Assembly (NCBI RefSeq): GCF_946151075.1 | Contig: NZ_OX267715.1 | Span: 2,767,881 to 2,831,880 of the forward strand | Reading direction: 5' to 3' | From: Neobacillus sp. Marseille-Q6967 | GTDB taxonomy: Bacteria; Bacillota; Bacilli; Bacillales; Cytobacillaceae | Length of the DNA: 64,000 bases | In this document: piece by piece, positions 33,784-42,715 of the stretch | How the letters are laid out: every line of letters begins with the position of its first letter | How positions within the stretch are numbered: position 1 is the first letter of the stretch | Notes under the pieces: model-generated | Told to the model about the DNA's origin: nothing | What the model saw: only the letters and a program-made list of their open reading frames with translations | Databases searched by the model: none | Program-made: the position numbers and the translations under genes

Positions 33784-35478
33784 TTATAGTTTTTGGTCTT
33801 CTACAGAGTTCAGCCACGCTCCAATTTCACCTACGACTGATTCTACGCAGCCATCCTCAAAAGGAGAAATTAAATTTGCTTCCCGAACTAGATTTGTAAA
33901 TGACATACTGCCGCCAAGTTTGCAAAGTTTCACATAATCTGACCATGCCGCTTCTTGATTCTCTCTTGAGCGCTTCCAGAATTGGAAAGCACAAATTTGC
34001 GCAAGCGTATAGTCAATATAATAGAATGGAGAATTGTAAATATGACCCTGGCGCTGCCAGAAACCGCCATTTTCCAAATATTCGTTTCCATCATAGTCCT
34101 TATGCGGTAAATACTTTTTCTCAATCTCACGCCACTGCTGCTTGCGCTCTTTTGGTGTTGCGGTTGGATTTTCATAAACCCAATGCTGGAATTCGTCAAC
34201 GGAGACCCCATATGGCAAAAATAATAACGCATCACTTAAATGAGAGAATCTATATTTATCAGTATCTTCTTTAAAGAATAGCTCCATCCACGGCCACGTG
34301 AAAAATTCCATGCTCATCGAATGGATTTCAGCTGCTTCATATGTCGGCCAATAATATTCGGGAATCTCAAAATGACGGCTGGAATATACCTGGAAAGCAT
34401 GGCCTGCTTCATGTGTAAGGACATCAATATCCCCAGAGGTACCATTAAAATTAGAGAAGATAAATGGTGCCTTGTAATCCTCAATATAGGTACAATACCC
34501 GCCGCCGGCCTTCCCTTTTTTCGCGACAAGATCCATTAGATGATTTTCTTGCATAAACTTGAAAAACTCACCAGTTTCTTTTGATAAATCCTCATACATT
34601 TTTTGGCCGTTTTCAATAATCCACTCTGGACTGCCTTTCGGGATAGCGTTACCTGTCTGATATTTAAAACCTTCGTCATAATATTTTAATTGGTCCACGG
34701 CGATCCGTTCACGCTGACGCTCTTTTAATTTCGTCGCAATCGGGACAATAAAATCCTTTACCTGCTGACGGAAATCCGCTACCATCTCGGCATTATAATC
34801 GGTTCTCATCATTCTGTAATAGCCTAGTTCAACAAAGTTTTTATACCCTAATGTTTGAGCAATTTCCGTTCTCACTTTTACAAGATCATCATAAATCCGG
34901 TCGAGTTCTGATTCATGTTCAGCCAAGAAATCAAACTTCGCCTCACTTGCCCGCTTCCTCATGATACGGTCAGTAGATTCTGTAAATGGCTCTAATTGAG
35001 CAAGAGTCCTTTCTTCTCCTTCAAATAGGATTTTTGCTGATGCCAGCAGTTTTGTGTATTCAGTAGATAAGCGGTTTTCTTTTTGAAGCTGTGGTACAAT
35101 TTCTGGTTTAAACGTCTTCAATTGTCCTTCTGCTAATGCAAATAACTGCGTGCCCCATTTTTCTTCTAATTCAGCACGGAATTTAGAATCTACGAGTGCT
35201 TGATAATACTTTGTGACCAGCCCTTCCACTTCAGGCTCAATCTCATCCATGAAATCCTGTTCTGCTTTATAGAACTCGTCGTTTGTATCGACAGAATGAC
35301 GGATGTAACAAAGGTTAAACATCGTCCCAAGATTGTTCCGAATTTCATTGATCTCATTCATTGCCAGGCTTTGTTCTTCAACCGATTGTGCATGGTTGAA
35401 GCGGTCAAGTACTGCGTTAAATTTTTCTGTTACCTTTTCCAAATTAGGACGTACATATGTATAGTTTGCGAAGCTCAT
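33784..35478 (-). CDS. pepF: M3-family oligoendopeptidase
   Basis: A cytoplasmic zinc peptidase of 564 residues for short peptides (PepF-like). The active site reads LTHEAGHAFQVY with the third ligand in a downstream Glu (EAAEIHSMSMEF). I chose the ATG at 35478 because AAAGGAGG lies 7 bases upstream; the frame extends ten codons further. It is a single gene between clpE and mhqR. The symbol is by family; peptide recycling is inferred. Confidence 0.9.
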   Translation of the reverse strand: MSFANYTYVRPNLEKVTEKFNAVLDRFNHAQSVEEQSLAMNEINEIRNNLGTMFNLCYIRHSVDTNDEFYKAEQDFMDEIEPEVEGLVTKYYQALVDSKFRAELEEKWGTQLFALAEGQLKTFKPEIVPQLQKENRLSTEYTKLLASAKILFEGEERTLAQLEPFTESTDRIMRKRASEAKFDFLAEHESELDRIYDDLVKVRTEIAQTLGYKNFVELGYYRMMRTDYNAEMVADFRQQVKDFIVPIATKLKERQRERIAVDQLKYYDEGFKYQTGNAIPKGSPEWIIENGQKMYEDLSKETGEFFKFMQENHLMDLVAKKGKAGGGYCTYIEDYKAPFIFSNFNGTSGDIDVLTHEAGHAFQVYSSRHFEIPEYYWPTYEAAEIHSMSMEFFTWPWMELFFKEDTDKYRFSHLSDALLFLPYGVSVDEFQHWVYENPTATPKERKQQWREIEKKYLPHKDYDGNEYLENGGFWQRQGHIYNSPFYYIDYTLAQICAFQFWKRSRENQEAAWSDYVKLCKLGGSMSFTNLVREANLISPFEDGCVESVVGEIGAWLNSVEDQKL

Positions 35479-35572
35479 TTCTATTCCTCCTTTTCTATCG
35501 GTATCCATATAGTCATTTCGACACTATTTATACATATTCCTTTATATAAAAAAAATACGGCTTTACGCCGTA

Positions 35573-36013
35573 TTAAAATTTCCCTGCTGGCAAACCTAAT
35601 TTTTTTAATAATTCAATCGCTTGTTGTTTTTCGGTATCTGTCAAGCTCGACATCAGGCTGTGAATTTGTTGGGCATGCTCTGGGAAGATTTCCTCAATAA
35701 AGTTCTTCCCTTTTTCTGTTATTTGGGCCCATGTAACCCGGCGGTCATTCGGGCAGGCAACTCTAACTAACATCCCTTTTTGTTCTAATTTATCCACGAC
35801 ATAAGTGATGCTTCCGCTTGCGAGTAATATTTTTCCGCCAATTTGCTGCATTGGCTGGTCGCCTTTATGATATAGAAGCTCTAATACGGCAAATTCCGTC
35901 GGGTTTAAACCGTTTGCTTGAATAACTTTATTAACATGCTCATTTATCGCCTTATAAGCCCTTGATAACACAATAAACAACTTTAATGATTTTGATAATG
36001 ATTCATTTTCCAT
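35573..36013 (-). CDS. mhqR: MarR-family repressor MhqR
   Basis: A 146-residue winged-helix repressor strongly resembling B. subtilis MhqR (YkvE), which controls quinone and electrophile detoxification genes. The stretch SLKLFIVLSRAY near the N-terminus, GLNPTEFAVLELL and LLASGSITYVVDKLE (recognition helix) are typical. I see no Cys near position 15, though a Cys is present in VACPNDRRVT. The gene order mhqR next to the clpE/ykvI region is as in B. subtilis. Its own promoter carries a palindrome (36088-36103) of MhqR-box type. Confidence 0.82.
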   Translation of the reverse strand: MENESLSKSLKLFIVLSRAYKAINEHVNKVIQANGLNPTEFAVLELLYHKGDQPMQQIGGKILLASGSITYVVDKLEQKGMLVRVACPNDRRVTWAQITEKGKNFIEEIFPEHAQQIHSLMSSLTDTEKQQAIELLKKLGLPAGKF

Positions 36014-36087
36014 AAAAATACACCCTTTTTAGGTTATGTCTATCTTTAGCGCCTAGGAGCTCCAGGGCGCTGAAGCTTTTTTAAATT

Positions 36088-36103
36088 ATCTTGACTTCAA
36101 GAT
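36088..36103. promoter_or_regulatory. Candidate MhqR operator
   Basis: ATCTTGA-CT-TCAAGAT, 7-bp arms, of the MhqR-box type (ATCTcgaattcgAGAT). It begins one base after the -10 of the mhqR promoter, so binding would block the transcription start and give autoregulation; it may also affect the divergent MFS gene. Confidence 0.72.
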
Positions 36104-36104
36104 T

Positions 36105-36133
36105 ATTATAAAACTTCTTTACTTTTGTGTCAA
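36105..36133 (-). promoter_or_regulatory. Consensus sigma-A promoter of mhqR
   Basis: Minus-strand TTGACA (36133-36128), 17-base spacer, TATAAT (36110-36105): a perfect match to consensus. A leader of about 85 bases follows, containing a 24-base palindrome at 36048-36071. Confidence 0.88.
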
Positions 36134-36221
36134 TTAAGCCCTGTGAAGAAGTAATTTTTTTACAAAAGTAAAAAGGTAAATGATATAATTATGACTATTC
36201 TTAACAAACGAGGTGGGAACG

Positions 36222-37463
36222 ATGAGTCAACCGGGAGTAATCCCAGCCAATGCTCCTAAGAGTAAGGAAACAACCATGTATAATATATTATATATTATCG
36301 GGATTTGCCATTTACTAAATGATGCCATTCAGTCTGTTGTCCCGGCAATGTTTCCGATTTTGGAAAAATCAATGGGATTATCCTTTACCCAGCTGGGTAT
36401 TATTGCCTTTTCATTAAATATGGTATCTTCCGTTATGCAGCCCTTAATTGGAATGGTTACGGATAAAAAGCCCATGCCTTATGCCCTGCCGATTGGACTC
36501 ACGTTTACACTTGGGGGGGTCCTTGGTTTAGCCTTTTCACCGAGTTACCCATTAATTGTTCTATCCGTCCTTTTCATCGGATTAGGGTCCGCTGTGTTTC
36601 ATCCTGAAGGTTCAAGGGTAGCCTACTTAGCAGCTGGTAACAGAAGAGGTCTCGCCCAATCAATCTACCAGGTTGGCGGAAACACGGGACAGGCGCTTGC
36701 CCCGCTAATTACTGCCCTAATTCTTGTTCCTCTTGGACAGAAGGGAGCTTCATGGTTCAGCCTTGTAGCTGCTGCAGCTGTATTATTACTAATCTATATT
36801 GCCAATTGGTATAATCAGAGATTACTAGCACCTGATGTTTTGATCAAAAAGAAAAATGCCTCAGTAAATAATGCTCCAAAAAAGGGCATATCCAAGAGAG
36901 TAAAACAAACATTAATGCTTATCCTTCTGCTGATCTTTGCCAGATCCTGGTATATTTCGGGTATGACCAACTTTTATGCCTTTTATGCCATTGAAGAATA
37001 CTCGCTGACAATTAAAGACTCACAGCTCTTCCTATTTGCCTTTTTGGTAGCAGGCGCCTTCGGGACATTTTTTGGCGGTCCACTTGCAGACAGGTTCGGT
37101 AAGAAAAATGTGATCTTTATTTCAATGCTGTTAACAGCGCCATTATCAATACTGCTGCCTTTTGTTTCGTCTGTTTTGGCGTTTATTTTACTAATTGTTA
37201 CTGGATTTATTTTAATGACAAGTTTCTCGGTTACTGTTGTCTATGCACAAGAACTTGTACCTGGAAAAATAGGAACGATGTCAGGTTTAACGGTGGGGCT
37301 TGCATTCGGTATGGGTGCGATTGGTTCTGTAGGACTGGGTTACATAGCAGATTTAATTAGTTTACCCTCGATGGTCTCCGGCTTAGGCTTCTTACCTTTA
37401 CTAGGATTAATCGCTTATCTCTTACCAAGTGATCAAAAAGTATATGAGTGGAATAACGAATAA
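36222..37463 (+). CDS. MFS transporter, fosmidomycin-resistance (Fsr) type
   Basis: A 413-residue membrane protein with 12 helices. The N-terminal YIIGICHLLNDAIQSVVPAM, the GSAVFHPEGSR loop and the motif-A-like PLADRFGKKN near the middle are typical of the Fsr family of exporters. I chose the ATG at 36222, with GAGGTGG upstream, over a GTG inside that site. It lies divergent from mhqR with a shared control region of about 200 bases, so electrophile-induced expression is a fair guess. A TATAAT at 36184-36189 may be its -10. Confidence 0.88.
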   Translation: MSQPGVIPANAPKSKETTMYNILYIIGICHLLNDAIQSVVPAMFPILEKSMGLSFTQLGIIAFSLNMVSSVMQPLIGMVTDKKPMPYALPIGLTFTLGGVLGLAFSPSYPLIVLSVLFIGLGSAVFHPEGSRVAYLAAGNRRGLAQSIYQVGGNTGQALAPLITALILVPLGQKGASWFSLVAAAAVLLLIYIANWYNQRLLAPDVLIKKKNASVNNAPKKGISKRVKQTLMLILLLIFARSWYISGMTNFYAFYAIEEYSLTIKDSQLFLFAFLVAGAFGTFFGGPLADRFGKKNVIFISMLLTAPLSILLPFVSSVLAFILLIVTGFILMTSFSVTVVYAQELVPGKIGTMSGLTVGLAFGMGAIGSVGLGYIADLISLPSMVSGLGFLPLLGLIAYLLPSDQKVYEWNNE

Positions 37464-37485
37464 AGGATGGGGAACCCATCCTTTA
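37463..37485. terminator. Bidirectional terminator
   Basis: AAGGATGGG/CCCATCCTT stem between the convergent MFS and hemerythrin genes, touching the hemerythrin stop codon. Confidence 0.75.
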
Positions 37486-38004
37486 TTTTATTTCTTGAAT
37501 TTTTTGATACAACTCTTCTTTCTCTTCATCTGTAAGCATTCTTTCTGCCATTGGGAAAAGGACATTTTCTTCTTTGGAGAAATGTTCAGTCAAAATAAAG
37601 TAAGCTTTTTTTATTAATCCTGACAGTTCGATTTTCTCTCCGGCAGCACTGCTCTTATCAGCTTTAGCTAAGAATTCGCCAATTTGCGCTTTTGCTTGGT
37701 CATGTTCATACTCCATGACAGCGATTGGACCGGAAGTTGTTCCAATGTATACCCCCATCATTGGAAAAAGAACTCCCTCTTCACGTTCTGAATGAGGATC
37801 AAGAGCATCCTTAAACTCAATAACCTTCGTGGTTAATTCCGCGAAATGAAGCTCTGTCTCGGTTTTTTGTTCAATCAATTGTGTTAATTTATATAATCCA
37901 TCTAACTGCGCTAACAGTGGTGGATGTTCTTCCTTTAGTTGTTTAAGTCCTTTACTCAGTTCTACTAAAGGCATTCCTCCAAAAGCACTCATACAGCCAC
38001 TCAT
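37483..38004 (-). CDS. Hemerythrin-domain protein
   Basis: A 173-residue soluble protein with an HHE-type hemerythrin four-helix bundle: ligand-like His/Glu occur in KEEHPPLL, DPHSEREEGVLFPM, EYEHDQAK and LTEHFSKEENVLFPMAERM. Such di-iron domains bind O2, NO or peroxide, or take part in iron-sulfur repair. There is no signal peptide; the short N-terminus has one Cys (MSGCMSAFGG). AGAGGTG lies upstream. A perfect Fnr-like box and a matching -10 suggest activation at low oxygen. Confidence 0.88.
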   Translation of the reverse strand: MSGCMSAFGGMPLVELSKGLKQLKEEHPPLLAQLDGLYKLTQLIEQKTETELHFAELTTKVIEFKDALDPHSEREEGVLFPMMGVYIGTTSGPIAVMEYEHDQAKAQIGEFLAKADKSSAAGEKIELSGLIKKAYFILTEHFSKEENVLFPMAERMLTDEEKEELYQKIQEIK

Positions 38005-38037
38005 TCACTAACACCTCTTTTAGTTTTGATTACTTAT

Positions 38038-38084
38038 AGTATAGAAGGTATAGCTTTGGAAAGTTGTGACCTGGGTCACAACTT
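38038..38084 (-). promoter_or_regulatory. Fnr-type promoter of the hemerythrin gene
   Basis: AAGTTGTGAC-N4-GTCACAACTT (38061-38084), a perfect 10-bp dyad that contains TGTGA-N6-TCACA. On the minus strand TATACT lies at 38043-38038; counting its first T as -12 puts the box centre at -41.5, the classic position of an Fnr/Crp activator. Confidence 0.8.
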
Positions 38085-38176
38085 AAAGTTTTCAAAAAAT
38101 TTTAACATTTTTACTTAAAAAACCTCTGAAACTTTCATATAATAAAGATAGAACATAAATAAGGGAGGGCTAAAGC

Positions 38177-38524
38177 ATGAAAACCCCTAATTACCACGAC
38201 TTTTATCAAAAGGCATTAATTCCAATTGGTGTTAATGATTTGGCTGTACTCAAGGAAACAAGCTCCTATGACCGTTATTGTCCATCAACCCATTGGCTAA
38301 TTGCTGTTGAAGGAGAGCAGCTCCCGCAGCCCAAAATCTATTTTCATTGGAAAGTCAGTATCTATCCAGCGGATGTAGAAGGCGATTTTAATTGGAAAAA
38401 ACCGTTTTATTGTTCGCCGGCAATGCCGAGTATGGATAAAGCCATTGATTTAGCCTGTATGTTAGCGGCCTCAAGTAGACTAGATCAACTCTACTCCTTA
38501 AACCTTCAAGAGAAAATCAGTTAA
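38177..38524 (+). CDS. 115-residue protein, unknown
   Basis: I do not recognise the family. A soluble protein with many Trp, Tyr, Pro and Lys; the end (SMDKAIDLACMLAASSRLDQLY) looks helical. AAGGGAGGG precedes the ATG and a TATAAT lies about 35 bases ahead of it. It is divergent from the hemerythrin gene, whose Fnr box lies about 100 bases upstream of this start, so shared control is possible but not shown. Confidence 0.75.
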   Translation: MKTPNYHDFYQKALIPIGVNDLAVLKETSSYDRYCPSTHWLIAVEGEQLPQPKIYFHWKVSIYPADVEGDFNWKKPFYCSPAMPSMDKAIDLACMLAASSRLDQLYSLNLQEKIS

Positions 38525-38692
38525 CCTCTAAAATACCCCCTTCAGCTTCACCTTCTTTTTACCATAACTTGTGAAAAAACTTACATACAGTGGTATCGTT
38601 CCAAATGTCCTTTACATTTCTAAACAAAATAAAAAGCATATCTTATCAGACATGCTTCTTTTTCCTTGATATACGTATATTTAATTTTCTCA

Positions 38693-39043
38693 TCAAAATG
38701 CGCTAATTTGATCTTCTTTCAATTTATATTTCTCATCTAATATATTTAAACTATCAAGCTCTTTTATAACTTGAATATTTCTAGGTAGAAGTACAAGAGC
38801 GTTATTAATTACAGTAATTTCATATTCAATATCACAAACAGCTGGAACCTTCCCCATTATTTCTTGAGCTACTTTAAATGGAACCTCAACCTGAGCGATT
38901 TTGTGACCGTTGGAAACACCTTCTTCATTAGAATTGGAATGTTTTCTACTTAGAATGTGAATCTCTCCACCTTTAACTAATTTTCCCTCATCATTCTTGA
39001 AATCATAAGTACGTGCATGAATAACAACATCTTGATGTTTCAT
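38693..39043 (-). CDS. 116-residue orphan protein, unknown
   Basis: I do not recognise the family with certainty. The protein looks beta-rich (VVIHARTYDFKNDEGKLV, GGEIHILSR, HKIAQVEVPFKVAQ) with a helical C-terminus, in style like small OB-fold-type or element-associated DNA-binding proteins, but no motif proves it. AAAGGAG precedes the ATG. It is very AT-rich and lies alone between two intergenic gaps of about 170 bases on both sides. Acquisition by transfer is possible. Confidence 0.75.
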   Translation of the reverse strand: MKHQDVVIHARTYDFKNDEGKLVKGGEIHILSRKHSNSNEEGVSNGHKIAQVEVPFKVAQEIMGKVPAVCDIEYEITVINNALVLLPRNIQVIKELDSLNILDEKYKLKEDQISAF

Positions 39044-39168
39044 AAATACAATTCTCCTTTTTTAATTGATTTAATTACCGCTTTTGAGTCAATGACAGCC
39101 CCACCTCCATATATTTACAATTTACAATAATTATAAGTTCTTAATTAAGAACATTCAAGTCCAACCTA

Positions 39169-39200
39169 AAAAAAGACAGCGAATATCTCACTGTCTTTAC
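39169..39200 (-). terminator. Terminator after fixX
   Basis: AAGACAG/CTGTCTT stem with an 11-base loop and seven U on the minus strand. Confidence 0.75.
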
Positions 39201-39218
39201 TATTGTTTATACTTGTTT

Positions 39219-39506
39219 CTATGCTAACCTAAATACAATACCGTGCCCGCCTTTGGGATATTCCCACTTGATGTTTTGATACGGACAGCCAATCCGGCAG
39301 CTTCCGCACTCGTGGCATCCCTCATAACCAACCTGCATCCGCAATCCTTCCCACTTATAAACCTCTGCAGGGCAAAATACAGTACAAATCTTATCAGGAC
39401 ACTTGGTCATACAAATATCATGATCTAAAACAGTTAAGTGTGATTTCGTGTCCGCCTTAAAACGAAGAAGATACTGTTTTTCTTCGATATTCTTAGTTGA
39501 CATTAT
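39219..39506 (-). CDS. fixX: Ferredoxin-like protein FixX
   Basis: A 95-residue ferredoxin-like protein. The C-terminal half has CHECGSCRIGCPYQNIKW, which can hold one [4Fe-4S] cluster with an additional upstream Cys; the first motif (CPDKICTVFCPAEVY) is altered in spacing, as is usual in FixX. It carries electrons between the flavoprotein complex and quinone. The ATG at 39506 overlaps the fixC stop by four bases. Last gene of fixABCX. Confidence 0.92.
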   Translation of the reverse strand: MMSTKNIEEKQYLLRFKADTKSHLTVLDHDICMTKCPDKICTVFCPAEVYKWEGLRMQVGYEGCHECGSCRIGCPYQNIKWEYPKGGHGIVFRLA

Positions 39507-40798
39507 TTCACCGCCTTCCAAGCACGATAAATATCCTGTAATACTTTAATCGTTCCTCTTTCAGCCGTTACACTTTTCATAATCTGTTTTTGTTTATCCT
39601 TTTTCGGTGTTCCATCAACGGTAAAGAACTTACTTGCTGCTTTGTTTATCATCGGTACGTATTCTTTAAAGTATTGTGGATATTTTTCAAAGGTATGGGC
39701 AGCATCTTTATATTTCTCTAAATCTTTCATTATAAAGCTATTATGGAGGGCTTCCCGATAACTATTGAGGCTTGATTCACTGAAATCATTCCTTTCTTTC
39801 GCTTGAATGACGGCTTCAGCAGCCATCTTGCCAGAAGCCATTGCCATGTTTGAACCTTCACGATGAATCGCATTAACCAACTGTGCTGCATCTCCTACCA
39901 CAACAACACCATTTCCAGCAACCTTTGGAACTGAACGGTAACCTCCTTCTGGAATAAGGTGTGCTAAATACTCTGCTGATTCTCCGCCGGATATGAGCGG
40001 TTTTACCATTGGATGAGTTTTGAGGTAATCAAGAAGCTCATATGGCTTCATCTTTGCGTTGATCATACTCGATAAAGTCGTACCGACCCCAATATTTAAG
40101 CTGTCTTTATTAGTATAGAGAAACGCCGTCCCAAGGTTCCCTTTTGTTGAATCACCAAAAATTTCAATCGTACAGCCTTGATTATCTTCTAGATTAAAGC
40201 GCTCATTGATTTTATCTTTAGGCAGATTAATAACTTCCATAACCGTTAACGCGACTTCATCTGGCCTGAACTCTTTATGGAACCCAAGCTGCTTGGAAAG
40301 CAGAGAATTAACCCCGTCTGCAAGTACTACAACATCAGCATACACTTCTCCGTCAGGACGATCCGTCCGTACACCGACTACCTTGCCATTCTCAACAATA
40401 CATTCGGTAACAACTGTTTCATTAATAAGAAGGGCCCCTGCAGCAACAGCTTTTGAAGCAAACCATTGGTCAAATTGTGCCCGAAGAACCGTAAAGTTAT
40501 TGTAAGGTTCAACTGCCCACTCCAGCCCTTTATATCCGAATTGAAGTACGGATTCTTTATCCATCATCCAAAAGCGCTGTTCAATAACAGGTCTTTCAAG
40601 CGGAGCCTCTTTCCAAAATTCAGGAATGAGCTCTTCCATTTGCTTTCGGTAAAGAACCCCGCCCATAACGTTTTTACTTCCAGGGTATTCCCCTCTTTCA
40701 ATAAGTAACACATTTAAGCCATTTTGGGCACAAACGAGGGCACAAGCTGTTCCGGCTGGACCTGCACCAACAACAATCACATCAAATTTATCTGGCAT
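39503..40798 (-). CDS. fixC: FixC: ETF-quinone oxidoreductase-type flavoprotein
   Basis: A 431-residue FAD protein of the FixC/ETF-QO family with an N-terminal GAGPAGTACAL dinucleotide motif and the C-terminal VVVGDAAQLVNAIHREGSNMAM stretch that binds FAD. It passes electrons from the FixAB flavoprotein to quinone. It overlaps fixB by 11 bases, so the genes are coupled. FixC-type proteins lack the ETF-QO ferredoxin domain, which is supplied here by FixX. Confidence 0.93.
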   Translation of the reverse strand: MPDKFDVIVVGAGPAGTACALVCAQNGLNVLLIERGEYPGSKNVMGGVLYRKQMEELIPEFWKEAPLERPVIEQRFWMMDKESVLQFGYKGLEWAVEPYNNFTVLRAQFDQWFASKAVAAGALLINETVVTECIVENGKVVGVRTDRPDGEVYADVVVLADGVNSLLSKQLGFHKEFRPDEVALTVMEVINLPKDKINERFNLEDNQGCTIEIFGDSTKGNLGTAFLYTNKDSLNIGVGTTLSSMINAKMKPYELLDYLKTHPMVKPLISGGESAEYLAHLIPEGGYRSVPKVAGNGVVVVGDAAQLVNAIHREGSNMAMASGKMAAEAVIQAKERNDFSESSLNSYREALHNSFIMKDLEKYKDAAHTFEKYPQYFKEYVPMINKAASKFFTVDGTPKKDKQKQIMKSVTAERGTIKVLQDIYRAWKAVK

Positions 40799-41822
40799 AA
40801 CTTATTTCACCGCCTTTTTCATTTCTCAGCTGCTTAAACTGCTCAATCAATTTAGGGACAATTTCCAGGGCATCCCCTACAATCCCATAGGTGGCGACAT
40901 CAAAAATAGGTGCATTAGGGTCTTTATTAATGGCGATGATTAACTCAGAGTTTTTCATACCAACCACATGCTGAATGGCTCCTGATAGTCCAATAGCAAA
41001 GTAGATTTTCGGAGTAACGGTTTCCCCTGTTTGACCGATTTGAAGCTCATGCGGCAGCCAGCCTGCTTCCACCACATCGCGTGTCCCGCCGACAGTAGCA
41101 CCTATACAATCTGCAAGGTCATATAGTATCTGGAAGTTTTGAACATCCCCCATCCCTTTACCGCCGCAGACGATAACATGGGCATCAGCTAAATTTGCCT
41201 TTTTTGTTACATCATTCACAATTTGCAGCACTTTTGTCCGCATATCTTCTTCCTTTAAGTCGATCCGTTCTTCAATTATTTTTCCCATTCTTCCCTTGTC
41301 AGGCTCAAGAGCCTTCATTACTTTTGGCCTAACAGTAGCCATTTGCGGCCGGTGCTTTTTACAAAGGATTGTCGCCATAATATTACCGCCGAAAGCTGGA
41401 CGGCTTGCTTCAAGCAAACGGCTATCCAAGTCCACGTCGAGCATGGTTGTATCTGCAGTTAAACCAGTTGCAAGGTCAGTAGCAACCGCACTTGCTAGAT
41501 CTTTTCCATTTGGGGTAGCTCCGTAAAGAATGATTTCCGGTTTGTATTTTTGAACGATCTTCATGACACCTTTCATATAGGATTCTGTCCTGTAAAGTTT
41601 TAAGACAGGGTGATCGACCATATATACCTCATCAGCACCAGAAGCAATCACTTGATTAGCTAAGGGTTTAACACCGCTTCCTAATAAAAATCCTGCCAGC
41701 GGAACCTTCAGTTTGTCAGCAAGCTTTCTTCCTGCTCCTAATAACTCCTGAGAAACAGGTTCAATTTGTCCTTCATTTTGTTCGATGAAAATCCAAACAC
41801 CACGATAATCGGCAAAATTCAC
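40788..41822 (-). CDS. fixB: FixB: electron transfer flavoprotein alpha subunit
   Basis: A 344-residue ETF alpha subunit. The C-terminal FAD domain is clear: GGTRDVVEAGWLPHELQIGQTGETVTPKIYFAIGLSGAIQH. In the electron-bifurcating Fix complex it works with FixA to split electrons from NADH, one to quinone and one to ferredoxin or flavodoxin. It starts with GTG, with GGGGAGGG upstream. Second gene of the operon, 33 bases after fixA. Confidence 0.93.
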   Translation of the reverse strand: MNFADYRGVWIFIEQNEGQIEPVSQELLGAGRKLADKLKVPLAGFLLGSGVKPLANQVIASGADEVYMVDHPVLKLYRTESYMKGVMKIVQKYKPEIILYGATPNGKDLASAVATDLATGLTADTTMLDVDLDSRLLEASRPAFGGNIMATILCKKHRPQMATVRPKVMKALEPDKGRMGKIIEERIDLKEEDMRTKVLQIVNDVTKKANLADAHVIVCGGKGMGDVQNFQILYDLADCIGATVGGTRDVVEAGWLPHELQIGQTGETVTPKIYFAIGLSGAIQHVVGMKNSELIIAINKDPNAPIFDVATYGIVGDALEIVPKLIEQFKQLRNEKGGEISYAR

Positions 41823-41855
41823 GTTTATCCCTCCCCACGTCTAAAAAATCCGGAT

Positions 41856-42683
41856 TTATTTTTCACTAGTTTTTATAGTAAATAAGTCTTTTTTCTCCAT
41901 CAAGATATCCATGAGCTGCTTGACTTGCACATCAGCAGAACCCTCGATTTTCTTTCCGCCTTCTGGCCGTGGAGGGGTGAACATTTTACCAACAATAGTC
42001 GGAGACCCTTTTAGTCCCAGCTGTGTGCGGTCAACATTTTCTAAATCCCTAACAGCCCAGATTACCGTTTCATATCTAGCCGCTTTTATCATATTGGGCA
42101 TAGGTGAATACTCAATACCGTTTATTTCTTTTTCAACTGTTAATAAACAAGGCATCTCTGCCTGAATCAGTTCATAACCATTTGATAATTTTCGTTTAAT
42201 GAGCACGGTTTTTTCCATCAAATTAATTTCAGATACTTCTATCACATTTGTAACAGGGGGAATATCCATTCTTCTCGCAATCCCCGGACCTACTTGTCCT
42301 GTATCCCCATCAATGGCATGTTTACCACAAATAACCATGTCAATAGGATGTTCTTTGCTGATTCTTTCTAACGCCTTTGACAAGGCGTAACTGGTTGCAA
42401 GTGTATCCGCCCCGGCGAACGCACGGTCCGTGATCAAATATCCCCTATCCGCACCAATTTCTATACTTTTCTTTATTACAGCGGTTGCCTGCGGCGGTCC
42501 CATTGACAATACGGAAATCGTGCCGCCCGTTTTTTCTTTGATTCTAACTGCCTCTTGTACTGCATGCGCATCATAAGGATTTAATATAGCTGGTGCGCTC
42601 CGGCGGTCGAGAGTGTTGGTTTTGGGATTAATTTTAATAATTTTTGTATCTGGTACTTGTTTGACACATACGACAATGTGCAT
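41856..42683 (-). CDS. fixA: FixA: electron transfer flavoprotein beta subunit
   Basis: A 275-residue ETF beta subunit starting MHIVVCVKQVPDTKIIKINP, with DPYDAHAVQEAVRIKE-like NPYDAHAVQEAVRIKE and the adenine-binding DGDTGQVGPGIARR. The start is the ATG at 42683, ten bases after GGGGGAGGG; the frame runs 58 codons further upstream but only through the control region. First gene of fixABCX. A cre box lies 33 bases upstream of this codon. Confidence 0.92.
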   Translation of the reverse strand: MHIVVCVKQVPDTKIIKINPKTNTLDRRSAPAILNPYDAHAVQEAVRIKEKTGGTISVLSMGPPQATAVIKKSIEIGADRGYLITDRAFAGADTLATSYALSKALERISKEHPIDMVICGKHAIDGDTGQVGPGIARRMDIPPVTNVIEVSEINLMEKTVLIKRKLSNGYELIQAEMPCLLTVEKEINGIEYSPMPNMIKAARYETVIWAVRDLENVDRTQLGLKGSPTIVGKMFTPPRPEGGKKIEGSADVQVKQLMDILMEKKDLFTIKTSEK

Positions 42684-42715
42684 GTAACACATTCCCTCCC
42701 CCATATTGGTTTTTT

